Shown here piece by piece: positions 49,181 to 61,227 of a stretch of DNA of 64,000 nucleotides (positions within the stretch are counted from its first letter, which is position 1; the number at the start of each line of letters is the position of its first letter). The DNA comes from Paramecium sonneborni (taxonomy: Eukaryota > Ciliophora > Oligohymenophorea > Peniculida > Parameciidae), in NCBI GenBank assembly GCA_905182985.1, contig CAJJDN010000106.1:278607-342606 (forward strand), given 5' to 3'. The position numbers and the translations under genes are program-made. The notes under the pieces are model-generated. The model was not told the DNA's origin and ran no database searches. It saw only the letters and a list, made by a program, of their open reading frames with translations.

Positions 49181-50667
49181 TCGAACTACTATAATTTATA
49201 AAGAATATATATTAAAATTTTACATAATAATCAAAAAATAAGTTAAAAGATTATTATTTCCAATTTCATAATTTTCTTTTTCCAATTTTAGTGTAAAAAT
49301 TATTCCATTCTTTGAATTAAATCTGTTAGGATTATACTTTAACATCTTTTTTGATGTTAATTTTTATTTCGAAATTGACATAAGCACAAAGGAGATTTTT
49401 TCGATTAAATTCTATTAGTTTTAAATTAAATTGCAATCATTTCTTCCTTGTCAAATCTTAATAATAAACTTAAGGAGAGTTTAATACTTTTTCAATCGAA
49501 ATTTTAATTAAGTTCAGATTTAAGAAGGGTTATTCCATGATATATTTTTAGAAAGAAGCATAACTTAAATGATTTATAAATTATCTATATTTTATAACAT
49601 GCCTGAAAGTTAATAACATAATTAAACTACTGATAAATTATTTACTAGCCAAATATTAAAAAACAAACTATTATTAAAATACAAAAAATCAAAATTTTGG
49701 CATTCTTTAAAATGAAAATGAAAGTCAATACTTTTTAATATTTAAATTTAATTAGTTGTTTCCTAATTATAACTCTACTTAAAATTAAAGTTCTATCTCA
49801 TAAGGTTGAATTTGAACATAGAAAATTGCCTGTAGATTTTTTTTCTATAATAAGGCTTTTTCCTATAATTTATGTTAGTAATTAAGTTGTATTTTTTAAA
49901 ATAAATAACTCATATAATCAAAAACAAATGAACATTAATTATGGATTTCATAAAGTCAGACCATTTCCATGATGAATTTGATCATGGTGTTAAAATTTAT
50001 GGTGTAAATAATTATTCCATAAGATGAGTTCGTCAGTTAATACCTAAATACTTTTTTTTCTTCTTTATATTTTATTTTTAGAAATTTCAAGAGCTATATG
50101 GTGATTAGGATAATGCTTTTATGGAAGATCAAAGTGTTAATCATCTTCATTGACAGGACTATTATCTCCATTTAAAATGAGGTTCGAAATTGGATGATAT
50201 TGGATAGTTTGCATTTTAGGGTTAAAAAAGTAGTGTTGTATTTTTGATATTAATTTTAATTACTGTTGCATGAATAAGGCAATTTCGTTTAAAAATTTTA
50301 AAGATTTCAACCAAAATTATGAGAATGATAATTAATTTAAATTTATTACGCACCATAATTATTTTTAGAATTAGTAAAGTTAATTAATAAACAAATAATA
50401 TAAATCAAAAAATCAAAATGATTTTTAAAAGAATTTATGTTATAGAATTTGTTTGCAATTTATTCTTTAATGATGATCTATTGAAAACATCAAATTAAGA
50501 AGATCAAGAAGATCTTAATCTTCGATGATTTAATGTAATTATTTTTAAGGAGAGACTTTGGGTAAGGAATTAAATCTTGTTTTAAATTTGGATCGTTATT
50601 TCATGTACCAGGGTATTGGCCCAAAGATAGATTGTATAATAGCCAAATGCATTAAATCGTTATTGCC
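49181..50667 (+). repeat. Second copy of the 1,487-bp direct duplication
   Basis: Matches 47693-49179. The sequence continues into the rest of the CLK gene. From 49181 to 50412 no gene is supported beyond the short scrap at 49941. Confidence 0.85.
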
Positions 50668-51487
50668 TACTTTAATAAAAACTCTTCCTATATTGGTGTT
50701 TGTTTTGAGAATATACCAGTGTATAATTCCACAATAAGGCAAGCTAGACTCCAAATGTCACTTGAGGTATCCCAGGTATCGCATCGCATGATAACTTCAG
50801 GTGCTCTGTATTATCTAGTATTGATGACAGTACTATGATGTTCATTGGCTTAAGTGGCACCACCCATATCTATTAGTTTAACTAATTTTCTTATTCATTT
50901 AATTGATCTGGGTACTTTTGTTGATTGGCAAAAACGATGTTTTCAGGCTTTAGATCGGTATGTGTAATGCCAAGGGAATGGATAAACATTAGTGAGGTAG
51001 TAACTTATTTAAAGATTGATTGGATTTCCTTAATGTTAAGTGAATGAGATTGGATATATTCATGGAGATTAATGTCAAGCTGTTTAAATTGTTGAATATG
51101 CTACCCTTTCAAGTAAAATACAATGATAGTCCTACCAAGTGAAGTAATCATAGAATTTGACGATACCCGCCTCACCGAAGGGATCAAGTAACTAGATTTA
51201 TCTTAAGACATCCACTTCTGTATGATCAGTTTCGCTCAAGATCTGAATATTAATCTAATAACTTTCACAGCATATGTGTTTGTTAATTCGTCAATAACTT
51301 CTAAGACCATTCCAAATGTCCCCGAACATAAATATTTAGTTATCACATATTTGTCAATTTTGTCTCCAATTTCGTAATGAAAGTGGCATCCACTGCTTGA
51401 AGAACTTCCTGAGGAACTACTGCTACTAGATGAACTAGAAGAAGAAGAGCTTGTGCTACTACTACTATCTGTAGTTGATCTAGCCAT
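50413..51487 (-). CDS. CLK/LAMMER-type dual-specificity kinase
   Basis: CLK kinases phosphorylate SR splicing factors. An N-terminal poly-Ser tract (about residues 8-36) precedes HYEIGDKIDKYVITKYLCSG and TFGMVLEVIDE, YAVKILSETDHTEVDVLRQI, then LGITHTDLKPENIVF (THTDLKPEN is CLK-specific), KLIDMGGATQANEHHST and NTRQYRAPEVIM (EHHSTxxxTRxYRAPEV, CLK signature). The LAMMER motif itself is degenerate: HLAIIQSIFGPIP instead of EHLAMMERILGPIP, and DFG reads DMG. Introns of 20, 25, 26 and 29 nt give 324 residues, short because the N-terminal region is small. The ATG overlaps the stop of the upstream gene by one base (TGATG). Confidence 0.88.
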
Positions 51488-52135
51488 CAATCTACTTTTA
51501 AATAGTAATAATCACTTAAGCTTTGAAGTCTCTCTACTTCTGCTTCTAAATTTGTAATGCATTGTCTATGGTTCAGGTGTTTGCATTTCTAAATTATTTT
51601 ATATTTTTATTAATGATTTTAATGACCTCATACTTTAGGCTTAATACCAAACATTGGCTATCTGACACTTAAGCCTGAACTCTTTACTACTATTCTTGTT
51701 ACACTACTTTTTTGTTATCACAAACTCTAATACATTTTTTATAACGTACATTCTATTTTTTTAATGCTTCTAATTCAATTTTTGCATTCATCAATTTCTT
51801 TTAAGTCTCACTATAATCATGATTAATTTCTTAAAACTTTCTTTTCCATACTTTCATTTCATTATTTACTTCTGTGATTCTCTATATTATTACTTCACTT
51901 CTAGTTTAAACTATTAATACTCTTAATCTCTCATTTTCTTACCTTCTAATTCATTTACCTAAATTTAAATTTATATTTACTCTTGTATTATCTACTTTTT
52001 TTACTATTTATACATCTTTCTTTTCATATTCTGTTATCAAATATTGTAAATATAGAACTTGATCTCTTCATTGTACTTTTAATTCTTCTTTAGATACTAC
52101 TCTCAATCTTACAATTTTTTATTATTATTAGCCAT
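51487..52135 (-). CDS. Coiled-coil protein
   Basis: Several short introns make this gene hard to trace, but long heptad-like stretches are clear: RKFQEINHDYSETQKKLMNA, KIELEALKKQNVRYKKCIRV and, in the last exon, CITNLEAEVERLQSLSDYYY. The final TGA (51487-51489) shares its A with the ATG of the CLK gene. The start MANNNKKL at 52135 is the best supported; an ATG at 52189 is possible. Some introns (one of 38 nt) are uncertain. No other domain was seen. Its partner is unknown; the tight junction with CLK may mean shared transcription. Confidence 0.55.
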
Positions 52136-52469
52136 ATGATTATTGACCACAATGATTACATTATTAATAATAATTCTAATGATATCCATCAAGTAATATA
52201 GATTATCTAGGAATAGATTACTTTTGCAATTAGTAATTTATGCTTAACACTTTATTTTAATTTGAATTTCTATTTTCCTTTTTTATATCAAAATTAATAT
52301 ATTTCTACTCTCTTTGTTCTATATTCTTTTGTCTTGTTCAATTAAACAAAATTTATAGTACATGTTCACTTTATAGAAGAGTTATTTATTTTCTTTCTTC
52401 TACAAACGATTCTTGTATAGTTTGTATAAAATTATTCTAATATTCAATATTTATTTCTTTAATTAATTT
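52136..52469. other. Gene-free AT-rich spacer between divergent genes
   Basis: About 334 bases with no supported frame; contains two promoters. Confidence 0.55.
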
Positions 52470-54973
52470 ATGGATAAAGTAGAGTCTGAATGTGTCCTCT
52501 GTGTTTAAGATGCTGAAATCATAGCATTAGGGCATTGCAATCATAAAACATTCTGTTATTAATGTATGATCAAAATGAGAGTCATCAGCAAAATTAAAAC
52601 ATGTCCCATATGCAAACAAACTTTAGATAAAATTATTCTTACAGATAACTTACAAACTTAATTCACTGATTATTCTATCAATTAATTACTCTCCATCAAT
52701 TATTCAGTATACATTTTTATCTATATATTTTCTAGAAAGATTCAAAAGATGTATTCTTTACAGATTCTTAAGTCATCAAAAATAAAATTGAAAGTTTAAA
52801 CAATTTTAAATGTCCAATTACAGACTGTCAATATGATTAATAAATTAACAACTTCAATCAATTGAAATTACACTTAAAAATAGAACATATGCGTTTTTAT
52901 TGGTATATTATTCAATTCTATATTCTTAGTGATGTTTGTGTAGAACAAAAAACTTGTTTTTTAGCAGAATAATAATTATACACAGAATATTAAGTTAGAC
53001 ATCATATTAATTATGGTGATATTGATGAAGATTCTAATATCATCTTTAAACATCCATATTGTAAGTTTTGTAAAAAACATTTTTATGATGAAGACAAATT
53101 TAAATAACATTTAAATCTTGCTCATATTAATTGTAGCTTATGTGAAGATAAGAAATTCACTTTTTATAAAGATCATGGAAGTTATGAAAAACATCTAAAA
53201 TTATCACATTATTTATGTGAAGAACCAGAATGTAAATAAATGTTAATTGTTTATAAAACATCTGGAGAATTAGATTTACATAAATAATAAAGTCATTGTA
53301 ATGATCCTAGAATTAAAAAAATATCTAATTTAAATGTGTAACAATTTGCAGGATTTTATGAAGATCCTAAATAAAAAAAATAACTTAATGATAAAGAAGG
53401 TGAAGATTTTACAGATCAATTCATTTCACTTGAAAAAACTAAATTAAGAGCTGTCATGTAAATTGATGAACATAAAGATGAAGCTATTGATTTTAGAGAT
53501 TACATGTATGTAGACTATAATGATGAGTAAGATAAACTTAATGATTAGAGTGAAAAAATGCATGCATAATAAAATATTAATCTAGAAGATTTATAATTAA
53601 TTAAACCCCACACACTTCCACATATGAAATTTCAATCATTTTTGTCAAAATGTGCTTAATTCTTTAAAGGTCAAAAAAATAAAGAAGAATTACTAAGAAA
53701 ATAAATTTAACTTTTTGAATCTGAAAAAATTAGTGCTGAAAATTTCGTAAGCAGCTTCATCAAAATGTTTGAACCAAAAACAGGACTAAGATTAATTACT
53801 TTTTATATGGCTATGAATGATGTTAGAGAAAATAAAGGTTTATGGAAAATTTTAGATGATGCTTATTTAAAAGAAATATAAGCACTTCCTAGAATTAATA
53901 ATCCAATTATTATTATCTGTAAAACATATTCAGAATTATTTATTAAATTATTGAATGAATTAAATAAAAATTTAATCAAAAGAATAGAAGATGGAGATTT
54001 GGTTAATTATTAAGATACGATTATGCCTAGAGAAAGAATATTTTAATTAATTGAGGTTTTAAGACATGTAAGAACATCTGAAATGGGAAAATTCAAATTT
54101 GCTTTAAATTTTGGTCTTAGCACATAAATATTAGAACACATCAAACATAAAATACTTTTAGATGATATTTCTAAAATTTAATGTAATTTTTAAATACTTA
54201 TCAATTAGAACACATATTATTTATATCAAATCATGATTTGGTTCCGTTCTATCTTTATGTTAATTTGAGTATGAAGATTTTGAGAGGAGAATAAATTCAC
54301 AAAGAAAAAAAAGATCTAAATGAATGCGTTTATTAAGAATTTTTTTAGAATAATAAGAAACTATACAGTTTAATTAAAAAACCTGATAATATTGAAGCAA
54401 ACAGATAGTAGTTTTTATCTAAATAAAATAATATGCTTAATAGAAATGGCATAGATATGAATCCAGCTGATTTCCCTTCCTTACGTATTTCTTTTTTATA
54501 ATTCCTATAGCTGCTTAAAAATAAGATTAAAAGTCAGAATTAAATTCTTAAGTTAAGTCAAATGAACCCTAGTAATAGTAATAATAAGATAAAAAATCTA
54601 AATAAAAATAATAATAAGCACAACCTATTGGTAAATGGAAAAATAGTGGAGCAGCAATTTTTTAAAATTAAGCAGCTATTGATGATTAATTTCCAAGTCT
54701 GATTACAAGTAATCGTACCTATTAATTTAAAAATATAGCTGAAACTCTTTCAAAAAATATGAAACCTGATAATGGACAATTTAAAGATGATGATAGCTTT
54801 GTGCCTTTAAAAGATTATAAACCTGCTGAACCTATTGAAGATATTTTGAATCCAATTATACCTGTAATTTTGAAATTCTATATTATTAGAAAAAAAATAC
54901 AGAAATGAAAGAAGTTGGTAAAATTAAGAAAAAGAATAAAACAATTGTCTAAATTTCAGGAGGTTTTAGATGA
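52470..54973 (+). CDS. ZNF598/Hel2-type RING E3 ubiquitin ligase
   Basis: Senses collided ribosomes and ubiquitinates 40S proteins to start ribosome-associated quality control. N-terminal RING: ESECVLCVQDAEIIALGHCN, HKTFCYQCMIKMRVIS and KTCPICKQTLDKIIL. Next the Hel2-type zinc fingers: FKCPITDCQ, HMRFYCDVCVEQKTCFLAEQ, FKHPYCKFCKKHFYDEDKFK, INCSLCEDKKFTFYKDHGSY and HYLCEEPECKQMLIVYKT. A helical domain with HMKFQSFLSKCAQFFKGQKN follows, then two DFPSL-type motifs (PADFPSLPAQK; DDQFPSLITSN) and a basic end. Five introns of 26-29 nt give 789 residues, near yeast Hel2 and human ZNF598 size. Strong call. Confidence 0.9.
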
Positions 54974-55567
54974 TTAGTCTTATTTATTGAATGATTAATT
55001 GATTTGCTTTGGGGATGCTTATTATATTAAAATATTATCAATTTTTCATCATCTATTTCAAAATACCACTTTTTAGCTTGTTTTGTTTTATGCTAATTAT
55101 TCTTACTTTCCAAAAATTGTAAAATTCATGTGATCTTTAGCATCATTTCTATTAATTTTTAGGTGGCAAATTAAAAATATTTAAATAGTACTTAATATTT
55201 CTGTTTTCATTTTATTTTTTTTTTTAAACTATTTTAAAAATAGTTATAATTTCTACTAATGTATCAAATTGGAGGAATTTATTTTTTTAATTATCAAATT
55301 ATTATTACTATTATTTAAGTTATGAGAAAACATTTTGTGAACATAAAAATTTATATAAATAACTTAATACCAATTTAATCGATTAGAATGCGGATTATTT
55401 ATTTTTAGAAATCTTCACATCAAAGGCATAGTCTCTTTAATGAATTTCAATTTATTGAGATTAGAACTTTGTTTTTATTCTTATTATAAGTAACAGCAAA
55501 TATAGAATTTTTGTGTTATAAATTTAAGTAAATCCATATATGAGATAAAACAAATAATTATTTATAA
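54974..55567. other. Gene-free AT-rich spacer
   Basis: About 594 bases; nothing supported on either strand. Confidence 0.55.
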
Positions 55568-58500
55568 ATGGATTTCTTATCACCTGAAAATGCTTGTGGA
55601 CAAAGTCTTTTAATTCTGGTTGCTAGAGGAAGTGCCATTTTAGCTGAAATTTAGAGACTTTCAGAAAACATTCCAAAAATTATTACTAGCAAACAGTAGG
55701 AATATAAAAAATATGAGAAAATTTTATTTGATTTTGAATACTTAAAAAACATCGACGTTCTTGAAGATGAGATTTAGAGAAACTAAGTATGATATAATTT
55801 AATGTAGGATATAAATGAATTGGATGAAAATTTTAAGAAATCGTATTTACCATTAGTAGAAAGATTTTATAGATTATTTGAAAGCATCTATTTGTATTAT
55901 TCAGATTTAATGGCTTTTATACAGGAGTTAGAGGAAGCAGTCTTTATGCAATATTCTGTCGAGACTGTGTTGTAAGATTCAGAAGGGAAAAGGTTATTTG
56001 CGGAATCATTTTATTTATATGGATGCATGTTATTATTAATGGATATCTTAATTCCTGGAAAAGCAAGAGAAAAGTTAATCATTTCCTACTATAGATATAA
56101 AGGAGGTCAAACAGCAATTGAATATATTAATGAAGTCACTAAATTATGTGCAGACACTGGATATTCAAAAACAGGGACACGGTCTCCTTTTTATCCTGAA
56201 GAATATATGGCTAGATTTTAATTGCCAGAGAAATTGATAACAGAAGTCATTAATGCAATAAAGGATGAAGACATTTACAAATTTACTAGCATATATCCAT
56301 CAGCTGATCATAGATCAATGGCTTTATCAGTATAAGGATCTATGTTATATGTATTGTTGTTTTTCACTCCTTAAATTTTAAATAATAAAAAGGTATCAAA
56401 AACTAATTAGAATTTAGGCTAAAATGAGAGAAATTGTTGATAAGCATTTTTATGACTAATGGGTAATATCTTTTTATTTGGGTTATTTTGTCGATTTATC
56501 AGAATAATGGCAGCCATATCCTGCTGCAAGAGAAGCAATAAAAAATACAGTCACTTTTGAATATATATAAGATTTAGTGACTTTTTATCAATCTAAACTA
56601 ACAGAATAGATTAATAAAGTTTAAGAGTTTCTTTATGAAGGATAGATGACATAGGAATATGTTCTGGATAAGATATCATCTTTAATGAATTGTGTTAGAG
56701 AAAGTAATATAGCAATTAGATGGATTTTGCTTCATTCTAATACTAATATTTAGAAAGCAAGAGAATTATTAAATAAAATAGATAAATAGGAGGTTTTATA
56801 GTTGCTTTTATAGAGTTCTAAATTTGAAAATCGTTTATTAAAAGCTATAAGAGCTATTATTGATAATAAGCAATAGTATTGGGATGAAGACAAAGCTAAA
56901 TGCGTTGAGAGAATGTAAGAATTATCTGATTATTTTTCTGGAAAGGCTTTAGGAAAGGTAAAAGCAGATGAATCATATATGTAATGGTTTACAGAAATGG
57001 GAAACTAAATATAATCTTTAAATTATAGTGATAGTACTCATGCAGGAAGAAAAATACAAAGATTAATTTAAGCATTAGAAGATATCGAATAATATCCTTA
57101 AATTTCTACATCTATACAAGTGAAGCATTACTTAAATGAAACAAGGAAAGATTTAACACATATGGTTAAAATAGTCCATATAAAGAGCACTTTGCCTTCA
57201 CATATTTCATTTATNNNNNNNNNNNNNNNNNNNNNNNNNNNNNNNNNNNNNNNNNNNNNNNNNNNNNNNNNNNNNNNNNNNNNNNNNNNNNNNNNNNNNN
57301 NNNNNNNNNNNNNNNNNNNNNNNNNNNNNNNNNNNNNNNNNNNNNNNNNNNNNNNNNNNNNNNNNNNNNNNNNNNNNNNNNNNNNNNNNNNNNNNNNNNN
57401 NNNNNNNNNNNNNNNNNNNNNNNNNNNNNNNNNNNNNNNNNNNNNNNNNNNNNNNNNNNNNNNNNNNNNNNNNNNNNNNNNNNNNNNNNNNNNNNNNNNN
57501 NNNNNNNNNNNNNNNNNNNNNNNNNNNNNNNNNNNNNNNNNNNNNNNNNNNNNNNNNNNNNNNNNNNNNNNNNNNNNNNNNNNNNNNNNNNNNNNNNNNN
57601 NNNNNNGTTGATAAGCATTTTTATGACTAATGGGTAATATCTTTTTATTTGGGTTATTTTGTCGATTTATCAGAATAATGGCAGCCATATCCTGCTGCAA
57701 GAGAAGCAATAAAAAATACAGTCACTTTTGAATATATATAAGATTTAGTGACTTTTTATCAATCTAAACTAACAGAATAGATTAATAAAGTTTAAGAGTT
57801 TCTTTATGAAGGATAGATGACATAGGAATATGTTCTGGATAAGATATCATCTTTAATGAATTGTGTTAGAGAAAGTAATATAGCAATTAGATGGATTTTG
57901 CTTCATTCTAATACTAATATTTAGAAAGCAAGAGAATTATTAAATAAAATAGATAAATAGGAGGTTTTATAGTTGCTTTTATAGAGTTCTAAATTTGAAA
58001 ATCGTTTATTAAAAGCTATAAGAGCTATTATTGATAATAAGCAATAGTATTGGGATGAAGACAAAGCTAAATGCGTTGAGAGAATGTAAGAATTATCTGA
58101 TTATTTTTCTGGAAAGGCTTTAGGAAAGGTAAAAGCAGATGAATCATATATGTAATGGTTTACAGAAATGGGAAACTAAATATAATCTTTAAATTATAGT
58201 GATAGTACTCATGCAGGAAGAAAAATACAAAGATTAATTTAAGCATTAGAAGATATCGAATAATATCCTTAAATTTCTACATCTATACAAGTGAAGCATT
58301 ACTTAAATGAAACAAGGAAAGATTTAACACATATGGTTAAAATAGTCCATATAAAGAGCACTTTGCCTTCACATATTTCATTTATTGCAGATTTTAGTTA
58401 TTCATGGTAATGTTTAAAAGGATACAAAGATTTAATGTAAGCCAAGGTGTAAAGTAATCCTCATTCAGCTTTAAGTTTAAAAACTACATTCTAAAAATTA

Positions 58501-60226
58501 TCTTCAATTTTAAATACCCCTACAATTCGTATCATTTAAGCTGGAAGTCCAGATTTAAATAGTGTCACTAAATACTATTCTGGAGAACTTGTGAAATTTG
58601 TTAAGGAAGTACTTCAAATTATTCCTATTTAAATTTTTGAGGTACTTTAAGATATTATTACGCTAATAACATCAGTGTTAAAACCATTACCTTCTAGGAT
58701 TAATAAGATAGAATTGAAAGATTATGCTTAGTATGAAGATAGAACACAAATTGCCAAATTAACCAATTCTATTTCCGTCTTTACAGAATCAATTTTAACA
58801 GTTGATCCATATTTGTTAGGATCTATTGAAGTAAATCCCAGAGATATGCTTGATCAAGGTATTAGAAAAGAATTGATGGCATTAATTCATAAAATACTTG
58901 ATTCATAATTAATATTCCCTAAAAAAGATGTTTCAGATTTTTAATCAAAATTATCTAAATTGGGAGAAGAAATTAATGGATTTAAATTAGCTATGGAATA
59001 AATTTAAGATTTCGTTAATGCTTAAGGATTGAAAATGTTTACTGAAGAATTTAATAGATTGATAGAATGTTATACTTCAATGGAACTTAAAGGTTTAATT
59101 ACTGGAAATAAAGAATATGAAGAGTTAAGTTATGATGAAGATATTCCTATGCCAGATGATAAAAGCAAATAATACGGAGCTATCAATTTTATTGGTAGAT
59201 TGTTAAATTAAATCATATCCATCACAAACCCTAGAGAAATAGTATTTGTCGAATCAACATTAGGATTTTATGATAGCAATGGTAGAGATGTATTGAATTT
59301 AAAGACTATCGGATTGATACTAAAATGTATTGGAGTAAGTGGATTGAATGGAATTGATTTACTTCTTAGTCAACATTTATCAAAAACTATCAAAGATATT
59401 GTCAAAATACTAAAAATTGAATTAACTCAGGAAACTAGAAATAATATTGATACTTTGATTAAATAAGTTAGATTATTTACTAATTATGATGAAAATTACG
59501 ATAAGGTTTATAAATAACTAACTAAACAATTTAAATCTCTAATTTCTAAATTAATATATCCTCTCTAATAGATTGGACAATATATCAATTTGAGAAAACT
59601 GATATGTTTAGTTCTACAAATGAAAGCTAAAGTTGGATCAACTAGATTATTCTTATGTCTAGAAACCCTTAATAATACTATTATTAATGATTTCATTAAT
59701 AGACAATACGATTAAACAATGGAATCAGATGTTAAAACTTAAATGGAAAATAATCTGCTCTTTGATCTAACAAAATTATTCAATTATGTTGGATTATCTG
59801 ATCCTATTAGAAAAATATATGCATTATGCGAAATGCCTGAGTAATAACAATATATTAAATATAATTAGACATACTCCTTTGATTTTAGCTTTGGTGATAT
59901 TAAATTAATTACCTTTAATGGACTTTGATCAAAAACTTAATTGTCTTGTAAAGAAAGCAAAAGATAATTAACTACAATATGAACCAAATTGTTTATTGAT
60001 AGGAATAGTAGGATTCTTAAACTAATTCAACTAATTACATTCATCTTTATTTGTTTCATATTTAGGGTAGATATTAAAATAAAATTAATAGATTTTACAT
60101 AAAATCAACTATTTTCTTTATGTTGCAATCAAAAGAACTGTAGAAATAACCAGAAATTCTTGGAGATTTTTTCATGTTGCTGACAGTTTTAGAAGAGATT
60201 TTCAGAATTCGAGAAGAAAATTATGA
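55568..60226 (+). CDS. WASH complex subunit strumpellin (WASHC5), split by an assembly gap
   Basis: The WASH complex drives Arp2/3 actin branching on endosomes. Opening [20 protein letters not shown] matches the strumpellin start. Other diagnostic blocks: [99 protein letters not shown] and [20 protein letters not shown]. Introns 55786-55806 (21 nt), 56393-56417 (25 nt) and one of 28 nt near 59843. The gap at 57215-57606 is flanked by a 779-bp repeat; reading straight from 57214 to 58386 keeps the frame, whereas the sequence as given would break it. The collapsed protein has 1,137 residues, matching the family length (about 1,160). Confidence 0.92.
56436..57214 (+). repeat. First copy of a 779-bp direct duplication before the N gap
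   Basis: Identical to 57607-58385 (offset 1,171) as far as I can see. Lies inside the WASHC5 coding region, just left of the gap. Interpreted as the same genomic segment at the end of one contig. Confidence 0.9.
57215..57606. other. Assembly gap, 392 N
   Basis: Run of unknown bases between two identical flanks. Since the WASHC5 frame is complete when one flank is dropped, real missing sequence is probably zero. Confidence 0.95.
57607..58385 (+). repeat. Second copy of the 779-bp direct duplication after the N gap
   Basis: Matches 56436-57214; followed by the rest of WASHC5 ([16 protein letters not shown] onward). Confidence 0.9.
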
Positions 60227-60419
60227 AGTAAAGAGAGTTTATATAAATTAGAATTTTAAATAATTAATTCCTTTTGGATTATTCAACTATTTAAAGAGAG
60301 AGATGATAAAATGGTGAAAGAACAGTATAAAAACAAACATAATTATTAAAATAAGGAAATTATTAATTATAATTGTATTATTTTTTTAAAAATTAAATTT
60401 TCTGAATAAACCTAAAGAA

Positions 60420-61199
60420 ATGTAAAATAAAGAAAGCAGTGAATAGTATAAACATTTAGTAAAGTTAGCGATCATTTATTTAAATTGTTACTAATAGGTA
60501 CAAGTGGAGTTGGAAAATCGTGTATGTTAATGAGATATGTCGATAATAATTTTACTAATAACTTTTATAATACGATAGGAGTGGATTTTGTAATTTATTA
60601 TTTTAAGAATTAGAAAATCAAATCGATATTCTTAGAGAATAAAAATATAAAGTTGTAGATAGTAAAAATATATTAAATATAATTAGTGGGATACAGCAGG
60701 TTAAGACAGATTTAGAACAATCACATGTAGTTATTATCGGTAATGAATATTTTGAAAAAATAGAGGAGCACATGGGATAATAATAGTTTATGATATAACA
60801 GACAGAGAATCATTTGACTCTGTAAAGATGTGGATGTCTGAAATTGATAAGTATTGTTATAGAATATATACATAGGTATGCTTAAGAAGATGTGATAAGG
60901 ATGTTGGTAGGAAACAAATGTGATATGGAGGACAAAAGAGCTGTGTCTTATGAGGAAGGTGAGGCATTAGGTAGTATTCTTAATGAATATAAGCAAAACA
61001 ATTAAAATTGTAATTCATAGAAACTTCAGCCAAATTATCAACTAACATAGAATAATCCTTTTTGACTATTGCTAAAAATGTTCTTGAGAAAAGTTAGAAT
61101 TCTGTTAAAGCAGATTCAGCCTAAAATATGAAAATAGGATAGATAACATAAACCTAGGTAATAGGAAATACAAATAAAAAAAGTTCACAATGTTGTTGA
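60420..61199 (+). CDS. Rab-family small GTPase (Rab1/Rab8-like)
   Basis: Vesicle-traffic GTPase. Motifs in order: [20 protein letters not shown] (P-loop), NTIGVDF (switch I), LQIWDTAGQDRFRTIT (switch II; Asp instead of the usual Glu in GQE), [34 protein letters not shown] (guanine contact) and FIETSAK. The end SSQCC carries the Cys pair for geranylgeranylation. Six introns (60446-60468, an 18-nt one near 60590, then four of 23-25 nt) give 213 residues, a normal Rab length. The [12 protein letters not shown] block with DDITD-type context fits Rab1/8/10. Separate from the Rab at 30816, which has a different P-loop and CxC tail. Confidence 0.92.
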
Positions 61200-61227
61200 A
61201 TAATAATTATTAAAATTAAATACGATT

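Noticed and set aside
51236..51490. Short standard-code frame starting with two Met and poly-Ser as a separate small gene
   Set aside because: It is the first exon region of the CLK gene read past its first intron; splicing removes the stop.
57120..57709. Long frames across the N run
   Set aside because: Frames made of unknown bases carry no information.
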